From Fallopia convolvulus (taxonomy: Eukaryota > Streptophyta > Magnoliopsida > Caryophyllales > Polygonaceae): a stretch of 64,000 nucleotides of DNA. The stretch spans positions 14,304,109-14,368,108 of the forward strand of contig OZ024721.1 of the NCBI GenBank assembly GCA_964016875.1, given 5' to 3'. The stretch's first letter is position 1; each line of letters starts with the position of its first letter. Positions 11,714 through 23,477 of this stretch are shown piece by piece. A model generated the notes under the pieces. The model did not search any database. It saw only the letters and a program-made list of their open reading frames with translations, and was not told the origin of the DNA. Made by a program: the position numbers and the translations under genes.

Positions 11714-14554
11714 TGTAAAACCCCGACTTAACATCGGGGCATTACTTGGTAGTTTGACCCTAACGGGTCCTACCTGAATTGGTTGACAACTAGAATACCT
11801 GGACCTTGCAACTCGGGCACGACAAGAAAACTATTTAAAACATCCAACTGTCATTCAACAAACACATTTTCAATAATGTCATGCATGAGTTCCCAAACGT
11901 CTAGTCATGTCACATCCAACACTAGAAATCCGCTAATAGTCCAAAAAAAGGTGCAATATCCAAAACAAATAACAAAGCTAAACGGAACTCTCAACCCACT
12001 CTGAAACCTAGTGACACGCGTCAACGATCCGCTGCATCATCTGGCCTAGGATCCAACACGGGACCTGTATGAGTACCTGGAGCTGAAAAATAAGTCCCCG
12101 AGGGGTCAGCTATTATCCTAGGCAAGCTAGATAACAAGCGGCAAAGGTAAGACGTTTGAAAAACAACAATTAGCCAACAACATAACCTTTAACAAGTGAA
12201 TTGAACAAAACATAATGGGCCAACACACATTTCCACAACCTAGAGAATAGGTGAAAGGAAAGGGAACGAGACATACCAACAATCAAACTAACAAGCACAA
12301 AAGTAAAGCATTTGTAATAATAACCAACACTTCGACATTCAACAAATAAAGGGAAATACAACGAAACAAACAATTCATCAAGCGTAGCAAGAATTCACAA
12401 GGTCGAAAACCAACTAAGTAATCACACACACGCACACAACAAAACCATTCACAATCCTATTGGGAAATGCCATTCTCCCTTCCACCACCGCATTCCCATC
12501 TACGACGCTAACTCCCTGCGCCCGAGTGCAGAGGTAGGCCCTCCCACTTTCCATATACGTCATCCTTCCAACCCCTGGTCAAGCCTCCACCGGAGCACTT
12601 GCCAAAAACAAGCAATCAATTTTTATTTTTAAAGGGGCCCGGCTGACACATGACCATGGCTAGACGCCTCTTCGCCACCGACAATCGTCGCGCATGATCG
12701 TGCCGGTTACGCTGCCAGCACAGAGAAAGCGATACTATTTCTTTTACGAGAAGACGTTTGAAATGGAAAGCGCATCACATCATGCATGAAAACATTTCAC
12801 ATGGAAAACATACATTCGGGACTAACTCCCAAAACCAATCTCACAATCACGGCATGAAATCTAACAAGACTAAAATAAAGCCGAGCAAGTCGAGAACGAC
12901 TTACCTCGAAGGCGATCCTCAAATGACGTAAGTAATGCGGCGATACTAAAGACCTATGAATCATAACGTTCACGGTTAATCCACTAACCGCGAGAAGTAA
13001 CTATCGATTCTAGGCAAGCACAACCATAGTGGATTCGAAGTAAGAGTCACCATACTTTCATGGTATCCAAACAAAACGACTTGACTTGATTATTTAATAT
13101 GAACAAAATTTAGGCGCGACGACTCATGAACCACATCAACTTTCCTCGACAAACTAGTATCTCTTTTCTAGGTCTATAGCGCTTCAAGGAATACGAGGTC
13201 AATGCAAACCAAGATCGAAGTCCGAGTTCACTAATTATAGCCTTAGGTCCCCAAAGCTTCTATTCAAGGCAAAACCAACCAAGCGAGTTCTACCAAGCAA
13301 CAAAAGGCCGAGACTAACATACATCCTACTCGAAAACCCTAATACTACTCGCATTCTAGGAAGGATCAAACCATACAAGATCGAATTCCGTTCACAAACA
13401 TACAAACATCACTATATCAACGAGAGTTAACCAATCTCAAAACCCGGGTCAAAATTACAACAAATTTGATCGCATGCCTCCTCACAAACCAATGAAGACC
13501 CATATACAAAATCATAGGTGTAGCCCTTAATCTACTACTTGTTTCCTCACAATGAAATTCAGACCAAGAAGCTCATATTATTACCTGACAACAATATACA
13601 AACCAATACAAGGCAACATTACTAGCCATTCATGAAATTAAAACAATTCACCAATTGCTAAAATACAAAGCACAAAATGGAAATCAACTCATCTAAAAAC
13701 AATCACGTCACACGTTACAAGGCAAACTAACGAAACCAAGGATCTCACAAAGGGAACAAGAAGTATCCGACCTTACGAGGGTCGAATTTGAACGGTTCTT
13801 CTCTTCGGACAACAACGGTTCTTCCCGAACTGAGGTGCGCTGGAACTAGTTTTGAAGTGACTTCAAGATGTGTGGCGGCCTTGTGGTTCGAGCCTAGATC
13901 TGTCGACAACAAACTGAGACAAGACGGGGTGGACTGTGGAGAACGAGAACCAACGAAGGCGGCTTGACTGGTGTCGAGCAAGCCAATTCCCGACGGCAAC
14001 AACTTGAGCGTCTCTGACACGAATTGATGGCAAGGAGATTCGCCGACTTGAGCGTCTCCAACAGGAAGTTAGTCGTGCCTCCCGGTGACGCTCCACAACT
14101 TGATTCCGACGGCCTTACGCCTCTTTGGGTGGCGCCAACGTAATGTGGCTCCTCCGACCGGGGACGCGACAGGAACGACGGGACGAGGGCGGGATCGTGG
14201 TCAGGTGGTGGTGGTGCAACTGACAACCAACATAAGCTTGCGATCTCAGAAAGAAAGGAAGAAAATCGAGAAGGAAGGACTTAGAGTGACCGGCGGCGGA
14301 CGGGAAGAGGTTCGAGTGAGGCTCCATGCCTTTCTGATCTGACGAGCGGCGTACAAAACAAAAGGAAAGAGGGGGAGTGGCAAGAGTTAGGGCAAAGGAG
14401 AGGAGGGAGAGAATATGGGTTCGGGTTTGGCTTCTAAATAAACGCTTGGGCTTTTTGGCCCAAAAGACAAATAATAGGAATGGTGGAGTGGAATAAAGGT
14501 AAAAATTTAAAGCTAAGTTAACGATTTTAGCGAGCGGATAATCCGGGTCTTACA
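11714..14554 (-). repeat. Complete 5' LTR of the Tekay-like element (2.84 kb)
   Basis: Starts TGTAAAACCCCGACTTAAC and ends CGGGTCTTACA on the + strand. Its first 761 bp match 8285-9044. The short open frames inside it (for example 13745-14342) have no recognisable product. Confidence 0.85.
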
Positions 14555-15235
14555 CGATTGGTATTTCATAAACACAGAGACATTTATTTATACACTCGTG
14601 AAGCGATATTCAAATTGTGTTATTCATGTATGTGTGTCTCGTTATTCATATATGTGTGGTTTATTTTCAAACCAGGTTGAAGATAAAGGAGTTTGAAGAC
14701 GTGGAAGAAGATAGAGAATGATTCAAGACGGTGATGAAGAAAGATTGAAAAATGTGGAAAAAAATATTATATCGTGTTATTCATATCATTGGTAGTAATT
14801 GATAGGTTGTAGGTGTTTGTATGGGGTTTCATGTTTATTCTCATAAACATGTAATATTTTTCAAGTTAGTGTGATGTGATGTTAAACTCCAATAAAATTC
14901 AAGGTTGTACATTATGCATATTGTCTTTTTTAAGTTGGTATGATGTGATAATTAACTTGAATATTGCATGACATAGTTGTCTTATTCATGTATGCATGTT
15001 GTATTTTTCAAGTTGATTATATATGATATTCATATGAAGAGAATAGATTATTCACGAATGTATGTTGTCTTTTTCAACTTAGTATGTTTTGATGTTTAAA
15101 TTCAATTGAATATTGAATGACAAAGTTGTATTATTTAAGTATGCATGTTGTCTTTTTCAAGTTAATTATATGTGATATTCATATGTAGAGAACAAATTAT
15201 TCATTTGATTGTTGTAAAATGACCCCATCTTCAAT

Positions 15236-15454
15236 TTACTCAAATGTCATACCAATAACAGTCTTCAATCCCATTGGACACCGAGGAACCCAATATTTCA
15301 TATTCATGTCCTTTTTATTAATTATGCAATCCGCACTATACACAAATTCAGAAGCATGCTCATCATTGTCTTGGTCCTGACATGTGTCGCTTTTCTGCAT
15401 CAGAAATGTCCATGTCATCTTCAAAAACATAGTCATTCCACTTGTTTCCTTCAA
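15236..15454 (-). pseudogene. FAR1/FHY3-related transposase N-terminal fragment
   Basis: The 72-residue reading contains YWVPRCPMGLKTVIGMTFE, followed after a TAA by IEDG. FAR1-related proteins have a similar run (VGMTFxTIEDGxKFY) at the start of their DNA-binding domain. The rest of the protein is missing, so this is a broken remnant in the loop between the inverted arms. FAR1-type proteins derive from MULE transposases, which fits the surrounding structure. Confidence 0.55.
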
Positions 15455-15679
15455 CAGCTTGAGTTAAGAAAACACAACATTATGAATATCAAAACAAAAG
15501 CTTTTGAATAACACCTCACGGGTATATGAATAAAAATATATGTTTTTATGAATAACCAATAACACATGTAGGAATATCAAAACACGACTATTTTAAGAAT
15601 ACTATACTCAATTATGAATAATTATCCTGATATAGATGAATATCAAGCCCTATATATGAATAATAAGCCACGAATATTT

Positions 15680-16314
15680 GAATAACACATTTTGAATATC
15701 ACTTCACAAGTGTATGAATAAAAATCTTGGTGTTTATGAAATACCAATCACAAGAATAATAAGAGTTATGTATGAATTAAAATTGATGCATAGTTGAATA
15801 ACACGTTATGTAATTATGAATAACAAGAAAGTATATATGAATAACCTATCACACATTTATAATTAACAATTATATGAAAATTAAACACGTATATGTGAAT
15901 AACACTTAATGAAAAGTTGAATAACTATACAAGTAAGTACGAATAGTAAGCCACTCATAAATGAATACCAAACAATAATAACAAGCCACATATTATGAAT
16001 AATAATACATTCATCTATGAATAAAATGTCACACCTATATGAATAAATTACATAGTTAGAGGAACATTTATCCATTCATGTATGAATACGAAAAATAACA
16101 AGCTCATTTATGAAAATCAATACACGCATATTAGAATAGCTTAGCATACCAATTTGCATAACAATAAACGTCCTTTTTGAATAAAACGGATATTCAAAAT
16201 TCAATAGCATGATATTCAATTGACATTCAACAGTTTTAATATACGAGCACTAGATCGTTTTTCATTCATTATTTGATTCAATCCAGCATTGAGGATAGAA
16301 AAAAAAACAAGAAC
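15680..16314. repeat. Right inverted arm of the MULE relic
   Basis: Matches the left arm in reverse complement across the insertion point, so the two left-arm pieces (7717-8284 and 14560-14670) were contiguous before the retrotransposon arrived. Confidence 0.8.
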
Positions 16315-16814
16315 AAATGTGTTTATTTTCGCCAAAATCAATGATAAACAAAGCAAAAAAACCCAAATTTTTCAAAACCATATTGAATTCACATACCTCT
16401 CTCCATTGTAATACAATTGCTTCATTGCAAGGTAGAAGAAAAAATCAACGAAGGAGGATGAACAAATATGTGCTTCAATGTCGAGATTCTACCAAATTTT
16501 TTTGACGACTGAGAGTTTTTTCAATTTTCAATATGCATCTTATTCAAATTTGGAGATATGGTAGTTTTTTATTCCAATATAGCGAGTATCTACCGGATTT
16601 TGCAAGATATGGCAGTTTTTTATTCACAATCTCCTAAAATATCTCCCCCCTTATTTAAAAAATCGTGGTTTATCCCCTAATTCCCCCTATATTGCTTAAT
16701 TTACACCCTCATTTATAGCCATTCATTTCCCTTAATCTGACGCCTCACATGAATTCCTCTGTTTCTCCTTAAAACTCGTTTCTCCTGAGCGTCCCCCATA
16801 TATATATATATATA

Positions 16815-17883
16815 GGGGTGGGCACGGTCGGTTAACCGGGCATCGGTTAACCGGAACTTCGGTTAGTAAATTTCACTAACCATAACCGTACCGTTCGTTA
16901 TCGGTTAACCGTTAACGGTTAACCGTGAAATTCGGTACGGTTTATCGGTTAACCAACTTGTTTTAATTTAATTTTTTTTAATCAAAAATCAGATTTTTAA
17001 TATAAAAGTTACCTTATTTTTCAATAAAATAAACTTAAAAGTAAAATTAAATACAAAATACAAACACTTATCCAAAATACAAACCAATCCAACACTATGA
17101 AATATCCAAAACAATCTTACAAGTACCAATTAAAGCACACAAATTACAAAATACAAACCACTAGAACAAATAAAACAGGAGGCATCTAATCTTGAAATAA
17201 GAATCCTGAAATGCAAAATATAATCTTGATATTTGCATATACAATCCTGAAATGCAAAATCCTACCATAAACTTCCAGTAGGCTGCCAATCTAACGGTTG
17301 CCCAAAAAAATGATTTTACATAACTAGCAATAGCTGCAGAGGGTTTACCAAAAACGAAAGCAATAGTTACAGAGGCTGTGTTCATACATAAACTAGCAAT
17401 ACTTTAACTAAAATTGATTTTACATAAACTAGCACTACATACAGACTTTAATGAAAATTAATTATACATAAATTAGCAATAGATTATACATAAACTAACT
17501 CTCTGAGAGTCATTTTTTTTTTCATATACTCGGCTGTTCATTGTTTTTTTTGTCTGTGAGTATTGAAAAATAAATAAACTATAAACCAAATTTGTAATAG
17601 CTCGTTTATTATTTATTAAAATGTATTTATTTTTAATTAAAACTAATTAGATAGATAAATCCCTTTTTAAAAACATATAATACATAGTAAAAATATTATC
17701 GGTTCATCGGTTAACCACCCGTAAAAATATTGATAACCGTATCCGAACCGTTGAACCATTAAAAGTATCGGTTGGTTAACCGTAACTGGTTAAAAAAAAA
17801 TTTCGGTTCGGTTAACCATAAAAAGTGATCGGTTTTTCGGTTTTTCGGTTCGGTTTCTCGGTTACGGTTTTTTTTCCCAGCCC
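16815..17883. mobile_element. hAT-like non-autonomous element with CGGTTAACCG arrays
   Basis: Inserted in a TA run; ends are GGGGTGGGCACGG at the left and CCCAGCCC at the right, imperfect inverted repeats. Both subterminal regions are packed with GGTTAACCG and CGGTTCGGTT variants, while the middle is plain AT-rich DNA. No transposase is visible. The target duplication cannot be told apart from the surrounding TA repeat. The superfamily call rests on end sequence and length only. Confidence 0.6.
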
Positions 17884-17923
17884 TATATATATATATATAT
17901 TACTAAAATTTAACGGAAAATCT

Positions 17924-18110
17924 TTAGGCACAAGAAAAAAATGCTTGGCGCACACGAGATTGCACGCATCATGAAGCGCGCGCTTCATGAAGCGTACGAA
18001 TCAAAGGGTACCCTTCCAGCGGGTCATACCCCTGAGTACGCTTCGTAAATCGTAAAGAGAGGCTTACGCTTCGTAAAGCGTAAAGAGAGGGTTACGCTTC
18101 ATAAAGCGTA
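17924..18110. repeat. Left terminal inverted repeat region with palindromes
   Basis: Contains GCATCATGAAGCG (17966-17978), CGCTTCATGAAGCG (17981-17994), TACGCTTCGTAAAGCGTA (18065-18082) and TACGCTTCATAAAGCGTA (18093-18110). The first about 130 bp resemble the reverse complement of 42420-42570. Confidence 0.65.
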
Positions 18111-18359
18111 CCAATAGTGCTAATTTAAACGCTTTTGAAAGCGCTAGGTCATCGTCTTCATCCGTCTTCCTCTCGAATGAGAAACCAAAAACCAGAGGAG
18201 AAATCCATATTTGGACCACAATTTAGTCCCAATCAATCAGAAATGGTTCGTGTTCGTGGTGGTGGCAGCCGACGTGCTTCGACGGAGCATTACACCGACA
18301 AAGATGTGCAGGTGGCTTTTGTGGAGGCCGACGGAGACGGCCATTCACCAGGTAAATGT

Positions 18360-19630
18360 CAAAATCAGAGTATTTTGCACTTTGATTTGATGAGATTTGG
18401 GGATTTTTAGTGCAATGTAGTTTACAATGGTTGAGTAGGGGCATCAAGGTTAAATGAATGAACATATGAACCATGTGTTATTGAGTTTTGTAAATATGTT
18501 GCCTCCCTGAAAATGAGCCATTGATGGGTCTTCAAATGTGTCTATCCGACACACTGTAGCACCCAGTTTCATAACAACATCTCATCAATGGGATCGTGAA
18601 TGGAATTTACACACCCACACAAGTCCCTTGGCATATCCAGACAACAAAACTAGCAAAATTTTACATACAGCCTACACTCTAAACTGAAGAACCTTGATTA
18701 TTCTATTTAGGAACAAGTTTATCAACTTAAGCCTTCTTATATTTCTTTTAAACAACCTTGATTCTTCTGTTGATTAATCTGAACATCATGCACTCCAAAC
18801 TGAACAACCTTGAATCTATGACACAAAATTCCCTCAAAATATGTTGTTCAGCAACTGTGATGTGTATTGGTTGCTCTAGCAGATGGCAATGTATGAAGAT
18901 ATGTGTGTGTCTTTGCTATGTATTTGTTTTGGCTTTGATGTGTCTTTGTTGTGACTAATTCCTATATGCCCATGATAGCATAGATCTTGATTGATAAATG
19001 AAAAAGATGATAGATTCAACAAAAATGCGAGATCGCACAGATTGTCCAACAATAATCAATTTCTATCACTCTTACCACAGAAAGCAAGATGATAAATATA
19101 CAACTGAATCTCCACCATCTTCTATGTTGCTCAGGTTGTATGTTATAACTTATAACATGTATTGCATTGAACCAAGTGTTGTTGAAATGTGAGATGCAAC
19201 GAGTATATTTCTCTACTGTTCCTTATTCTCTTTCTTCTAGTATATGATTAGCTGAATTAGGATGGTGCCATTTGTTATAGCACCAATGAAAGAGCCCATT
19301 ACAACTTCAGAGGAGTCAAGGATATCAAGTGATAAGAAACATACATGTCAATTTACATTAGAAAATATTAGATCAATGAGATTGTAAATATAACTTTAGA
19401 CTGAAGAAGCAAACTTCACTTCTAGGCTTCCAGCTACGCTATTTATGCGACATGTCGGTTCAAATAATCCAACTTCGATTTTTTGTGGTGGAATGAACAA
19501 AGAAGATGTTCAACAACACCATGAAAAGCAAAAATTGAAGTGAAACAGAGAAAATGTACAGAAAATTCAAGCAACAATGAAAATATAAAGAGCATAACAC
19601 ACAATGATTTGAGATGATTTAAAAAAAACA
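18360..19630. other. Distal part of PMD intron 1, nothing recognised
   Basis: About 1.3 kb between the first PMD exon and the MPDU1-like fragment. Base composition is ordinary and only short open frames are present. It could be more captured host DNA, as the neighbouring stretch is, but I recognise no protein. Confidence 0.3.
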
Positions 19631-19637
19631 AGGATAC

Positions 19638-20665
19638 CAGTAGTTGGGGCATTTTCCTGGAGACTGGTAAAAACCTTCACTGAAACAATGAATTTAGAGA
19701 TTTAGATCCACTAGAAATGTTAACAAAAGACATTGAAGAAACTATAATGGTGAGGAAGGATTAAACTCACCCATGGAACCACCAAAGTTCATGAAACAAG
19801 TTAAGAAGCTGAGTTGCCCTGTGCTTTTGTTCTGTGCAGAAAATGCAACTTTAAAAATTGATGCTATATGCGACAATCTCCCTCACAAAGATAAACATAT
19901 GCATGTCAACCAATCAGACAAGATTTTGTTTTAAAATTTCTAGGGCCAACTTACCTTAAAATTCTCAATGATCTGTGGGATCCTAGCAAAGAGGAATATT
20001 GCATGCTGAGAAGCCTGCATTCCATGGTTTCAAATCAGGGAAGCATAAAACTAAGGCTGAACATAAATGAACTGGATTGAGAAGTAACTCACATAGAGAG
20101 CTTCAAAGAGCATAGGATCAATTTGTCCTGCCAAGACAGTTGGTGCTAGAGCACAATATCTACGATTACAGTTAAAGACAAAATCAAAAAATTCCTTCAT
20201 TGTGAATGATAAAATACAAACACCCCGGGGTAAAGATTCGAAGGATACAGTAATGCTCTGATCCAAGTCGTCGTCTTCAATTGTTGAGAAAAGTAATATA
20301 TCACATCAACTAGAATAATAGCTACCACAAATTAAGTATAAAAGTCATATTAATGCTCAATTGAATTGGAAAGCATTCCTCCTTTCTTTGAAAGAAAGAC
20401 AAAGTAAAGGGTGAACCTTGCACAAATTAAGTATAAAAGTCATATTGATGCTCAATTGAATTGGAAAGCATTCCTCCTTTCTTTGAAAGAAAGACAAAGT
20501 AAAGGGTGAACCTTGTATCAATAGAAATGCATATTCCCCAAAAGCTGAAAATGGAAGACCCTTATGAAGGCAATAAGCAAGAGCAATGGTATAGCCCACT
20601 ACTTCAAGCTTAAAGCCAATAACACTAAGCCCTCTTACACTTCTGTGCTTCAAAATTTTCAATGT
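19638..20665 (-). pseudogene. MPDU1-like (mannose-P-dolichol utilisation defect 1) gene fragment, antisense in PMD intron 1
   Basis: Six minus-strand exons: 20512-20665 (KHRSVRGLSVIGFKLEVVGY then YCLHKGLPFSAFGEYAFLLI), 20248-20321 (IYYFSQ...TTWIRALL), 20093-20159 (YCALAPTVLAGQIDPMLFEA), 19955-20014 (ASQHAIFLFARIPQI), 19771-19831 (NKSTGQLSFLTCFMNFGGSM) and 19638-19680 (VKVFTSLQE). These are the core of the PQ-loop protein MPDU1. Introns are kept with GT-AG borders, so the fragment was copied from genomic DNA. The first and last exons are missing. Confidence 0.8.
20326..20515. repeat. 95-bp tandem duplication in the MPDU1-like fragment
   Basis: Positions 20326-20420 and 20421-20515 are nearly identical copies (CACAAATTAAGTATAAAAGT onward). 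The second copy abuts the donor of the largest MPDU1-like exon, so the duplication enlarged an intron. Confidence 0.85.
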
Positions 20666-23477
20666 CTGCAAGTAAGCATGAACATTGGATTTATAAGGCA
20701 ATTAACATCATCCATTCTACTAACAAAAGTCAATTGCCCTAATAACAATTGGTTATGGAACACAAGCTTCAAATCAGTCTAGTCTCTGAGAATGTTGAAA
20801 TCAGCATTGTGTTAAATTCTGTATATGCATTGAGGAATAACATTTGATTGCTTTCTTGCTGGTCTTACATCTAATCAATTTTTTTGTTTTTTTTTTACAG
20901 TTGGGGGTATGGTTGTTGAGGCTAGTGATAGGGCTGATGATGGAACTGTTGGTGGAGATGATGGTTTGAGGACTGTTGGCGGGGGTTCTCCGACTCATTC
21001 TGATACGAGGGATGGTTGGGGTGAGGCTACCATGATGGTACGTATTCTTTAATTCACTATTAATAATATGAAATTAGAATTTTAAAAATTTCATATATTA
21101 GTTATTGTATTAGTTGTAATATATTATTGAAGTTTATTAAGTTGGTTTTGGGATAGTAATGTAGTTATGGGCCTTTATTTAGGGGATTTAAGCTTATAAG
21201 TATGTAAATAGACACTTATTTATAAAAGATATGTAATTTGAAAGCTGAAGTTAAATTGTAGATAAAAATGCAAGAAAATGTAATTGAAGACTGAAGTATA
21301 AAAAGTTATTAAAAAACATAGCAATTGAATGTAATACAAAAAGTAAGCAAATAATGAAAATCGTAAACAGGCATTTCAGGAGTTGAGTCGGGGGTTGCGT
21401 ACTCCCGATTCGACTACACCTCCTGTGCCGAAGAAGAAGAAGAGGACTAGGAACATGAAGGCACGAGGTATATTGCAGTCTGATCGTGCTGAGGCCCCTT
21501 CGCCGAAAAAGAGGGCTAGGAGATTAGGGGTTGATACGTTGATATCTGAGCTACAACGGGACGAGGCAGCGCATGATGGTGTGGATATTCAGACAGAGAA
21601 GGACGTTGGTTCGTCTGCTCCGGTTGAGACTGCTCAGGAGATTCTGACGGACGTCGTTGTGATTGATCAGGCAGAGGATGTTGGTCCGTCTTCCCCGACC
21701 CAGCAACCCACCCCTCGACGAGAGTCTGAGCAGATTGATTCATTTAGTTTAGAGACTCCGATTGGCACCGGAGAGGATCTTTCGAGGGACCTTGATATGA
21801 CTCCTCCACTTGCCTCGGTTTCACCTTCTTAGGCCCCTCATATCCCGTCCCCTCCCATCATACAGACTACACTTTCTAAGCCTCCACTTCATCCTCCTAT
21901 TGTTGTTCAGCCTCCAGTTGCCCCGGATCCTCCCATTGTTGACCCTCCACCCGCGCCGGTCCCTGCCGACGTACCCATGTGGCAGCCAGGAGGACCACAT
22001 TTTGCCGTCCTCCTTCGACACTACCCCACTCATACTGCAGAGTCGATATGGAGGTGGACTCCTCGAGATGCTCCGGCCCCTCCTGCCGCCGTCGAGCCTG
22101 CAGCTGCACCGGCCCGCCGCAGTCGATCCTCCTGCCCAGCTGTTGACAACATATTGGTGAGCTTATTTACGATTTTTTTTAATGTTTCTGTGTATGGACA
22201 TAAATGAACTAATCTAAATTATTATCTTAATTGTGATAGTGGAGGAAGCTATATAAGGCATACTCATGGCCGTTGGATTGGACTCATATTGAGGAGCACA
22301 AAGTTGATGCGCCGGGTACATGGTGGGAGATTGCAGGGCGTAGCGGTTTGAGGCAAGTTGGGGCTCATGATTACCGCCAATCGGACCACGCCATCATTTC
22401 GGCCTTTATAGAGCGTTGGTACCCCGAGACCAACAACTTTCATTTTCCATGGGGCGAGATTTCGATCACGTTGCATGACGTGGAGCGCATTTTAGGGATT
22501 CCGATCGACGGGGAGCGTGTGGACAAGCAGTTTGAGGACACGGAGTTTCAAGCGCGGGTGATGGATATGTTCTCGATTGATGCACTGACCTTTCGCAGAT
22601 ATTCATCCGGTGGCATTCTGTCTGACGAGCTTAAGGCACATGTGATGAGGATGATTGCAACTGGGGTGGCCAGTCATTTGATAGCTGCTACGTATTTGTT
22701 GTGGGTCATCGGTTTAGGGCTTTTTTGCAACAAGAGCACGAACCGTATCAGCATACAGTACTTGCACTGTCTCATAGACCCTGACCGCATGAATGGATAT
22801 GCATGGGGTGTTGCGGTTTTGGCGAACCTGTTCCGCGAGATGGGCGTTGCCCTCGACGAGAAAGCAAGGGCGTTGCGGGTTGTATTCTTCTTCTCAGGGT
22901 AAGAAACTTAGTTTATATGTACTTATATATGTTTATGATTTTTTCTCTATGTAATCAACTAAGCATATTTTTTGTATATACTTGGATATGGGAGTACCTG
23001 CAGCATTTCAGAGGGCATCCGATACTGAGGGTAGATCTTTTGGTCGATCCTCGCGCGGGTGCCCGAGCTAGAGTCGAGACGCGCTCGCCTCCGAAGAAGC
23101 CTGAGCGACTGGAGGAGATTCGTAAAGTATTAGACAGGGTCCGCGCTGATGAGGTAAAAAATAGAGTCCAACAATATGTGGATAGTAGGAACTGTACAAA
23201 ATGTAGAGCTTGTTGTTATATTTTATTGTTTTTTTTGCAGATAAAGTGGCATCCGTGGAGAGACATTGATTTCGATTCAGAGCGTTACCGGATTTCTTGG
23301 TTTTGAGGGGTGCTTGAGTGCTTTGGCACAGGAGAGGTTTACATGCCCGATAGGTGGTTGCGTCAGTACTTCCGGGTCTAGTGCATACCTGTTGAGCCCA
23401 TTGTGTCGGATACAGAGGTTCGTGGCACGTCTTGGCGCAAGTATGAGGTGTGTTTTACAGACGAGCAGCTCTACTGG

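Larger units (their letters stand above)
8285..14554 (-). mobile_element. Tekay-like Ty3/gypsy LTR retrotransposon, internally deleted
   Basis: TGTAACACC at the left, CTTACA at the right, and a perfect 5-bp target duplication CGATT (8280-8284 and 14555-14559). The coding strand is minus: the full 5' LTR is at the right (11714-14554), followed leftward by a primer binding site, degraded gag and reverse transcriptase, then a truncated 3' LTR (8285-9044). RNase H, integrase and about 2.1 kb of the 3' LTR are missing, apparently in one deletion at 9044/9045. Long LTRs and an initiator-Met primer site suggest the Tekay/Del lineage. Confidence 0.85.
7091..16796. mobile_element. Long-inverted-repeat MULE relic with a FAR1-like fragment, split by an LTR retrotransposon
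   Basis: Bounded by TA runs at 7075-7091 and 16798-16814. Two large inverted arms face each other: 7717-8284 plus 14560-14670 on the left, and about 15680-16314 on the right. The match is easy to see, for example CGATCTAGTGCTCGTATATT at the left pairs with its complement at 16236-16256. The loop carries a minus-strand N-terminal fragment of a FAR1-related protein, which is why I favour a MULE. The Tekay-like element 8285-14554 is inserted in the left arm. The outermost 300-600 bp are poorly symmetrical, so the true ends are uncertain. Confidence 0.55.

Noticed and set aside
13745..14342. Overlapping open frames of 70-110 codons in a GC-richer stretch
   Set aside because: They lie inside the Tekay-like LTR, occur on both strands and match no family I know.
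17966..18110. CRISPR-like array
   Set aside because: The repeats are palindromes with irregular spacing in a plant nuclear context; no constant spacer length and no cas genes.
18135..18176. A longer PMD N-terminus starting before 18177
   Set aside because: The frame is open but no ATG lies upstream of 18177; 18177 or 18243 are the only reasonable starts.
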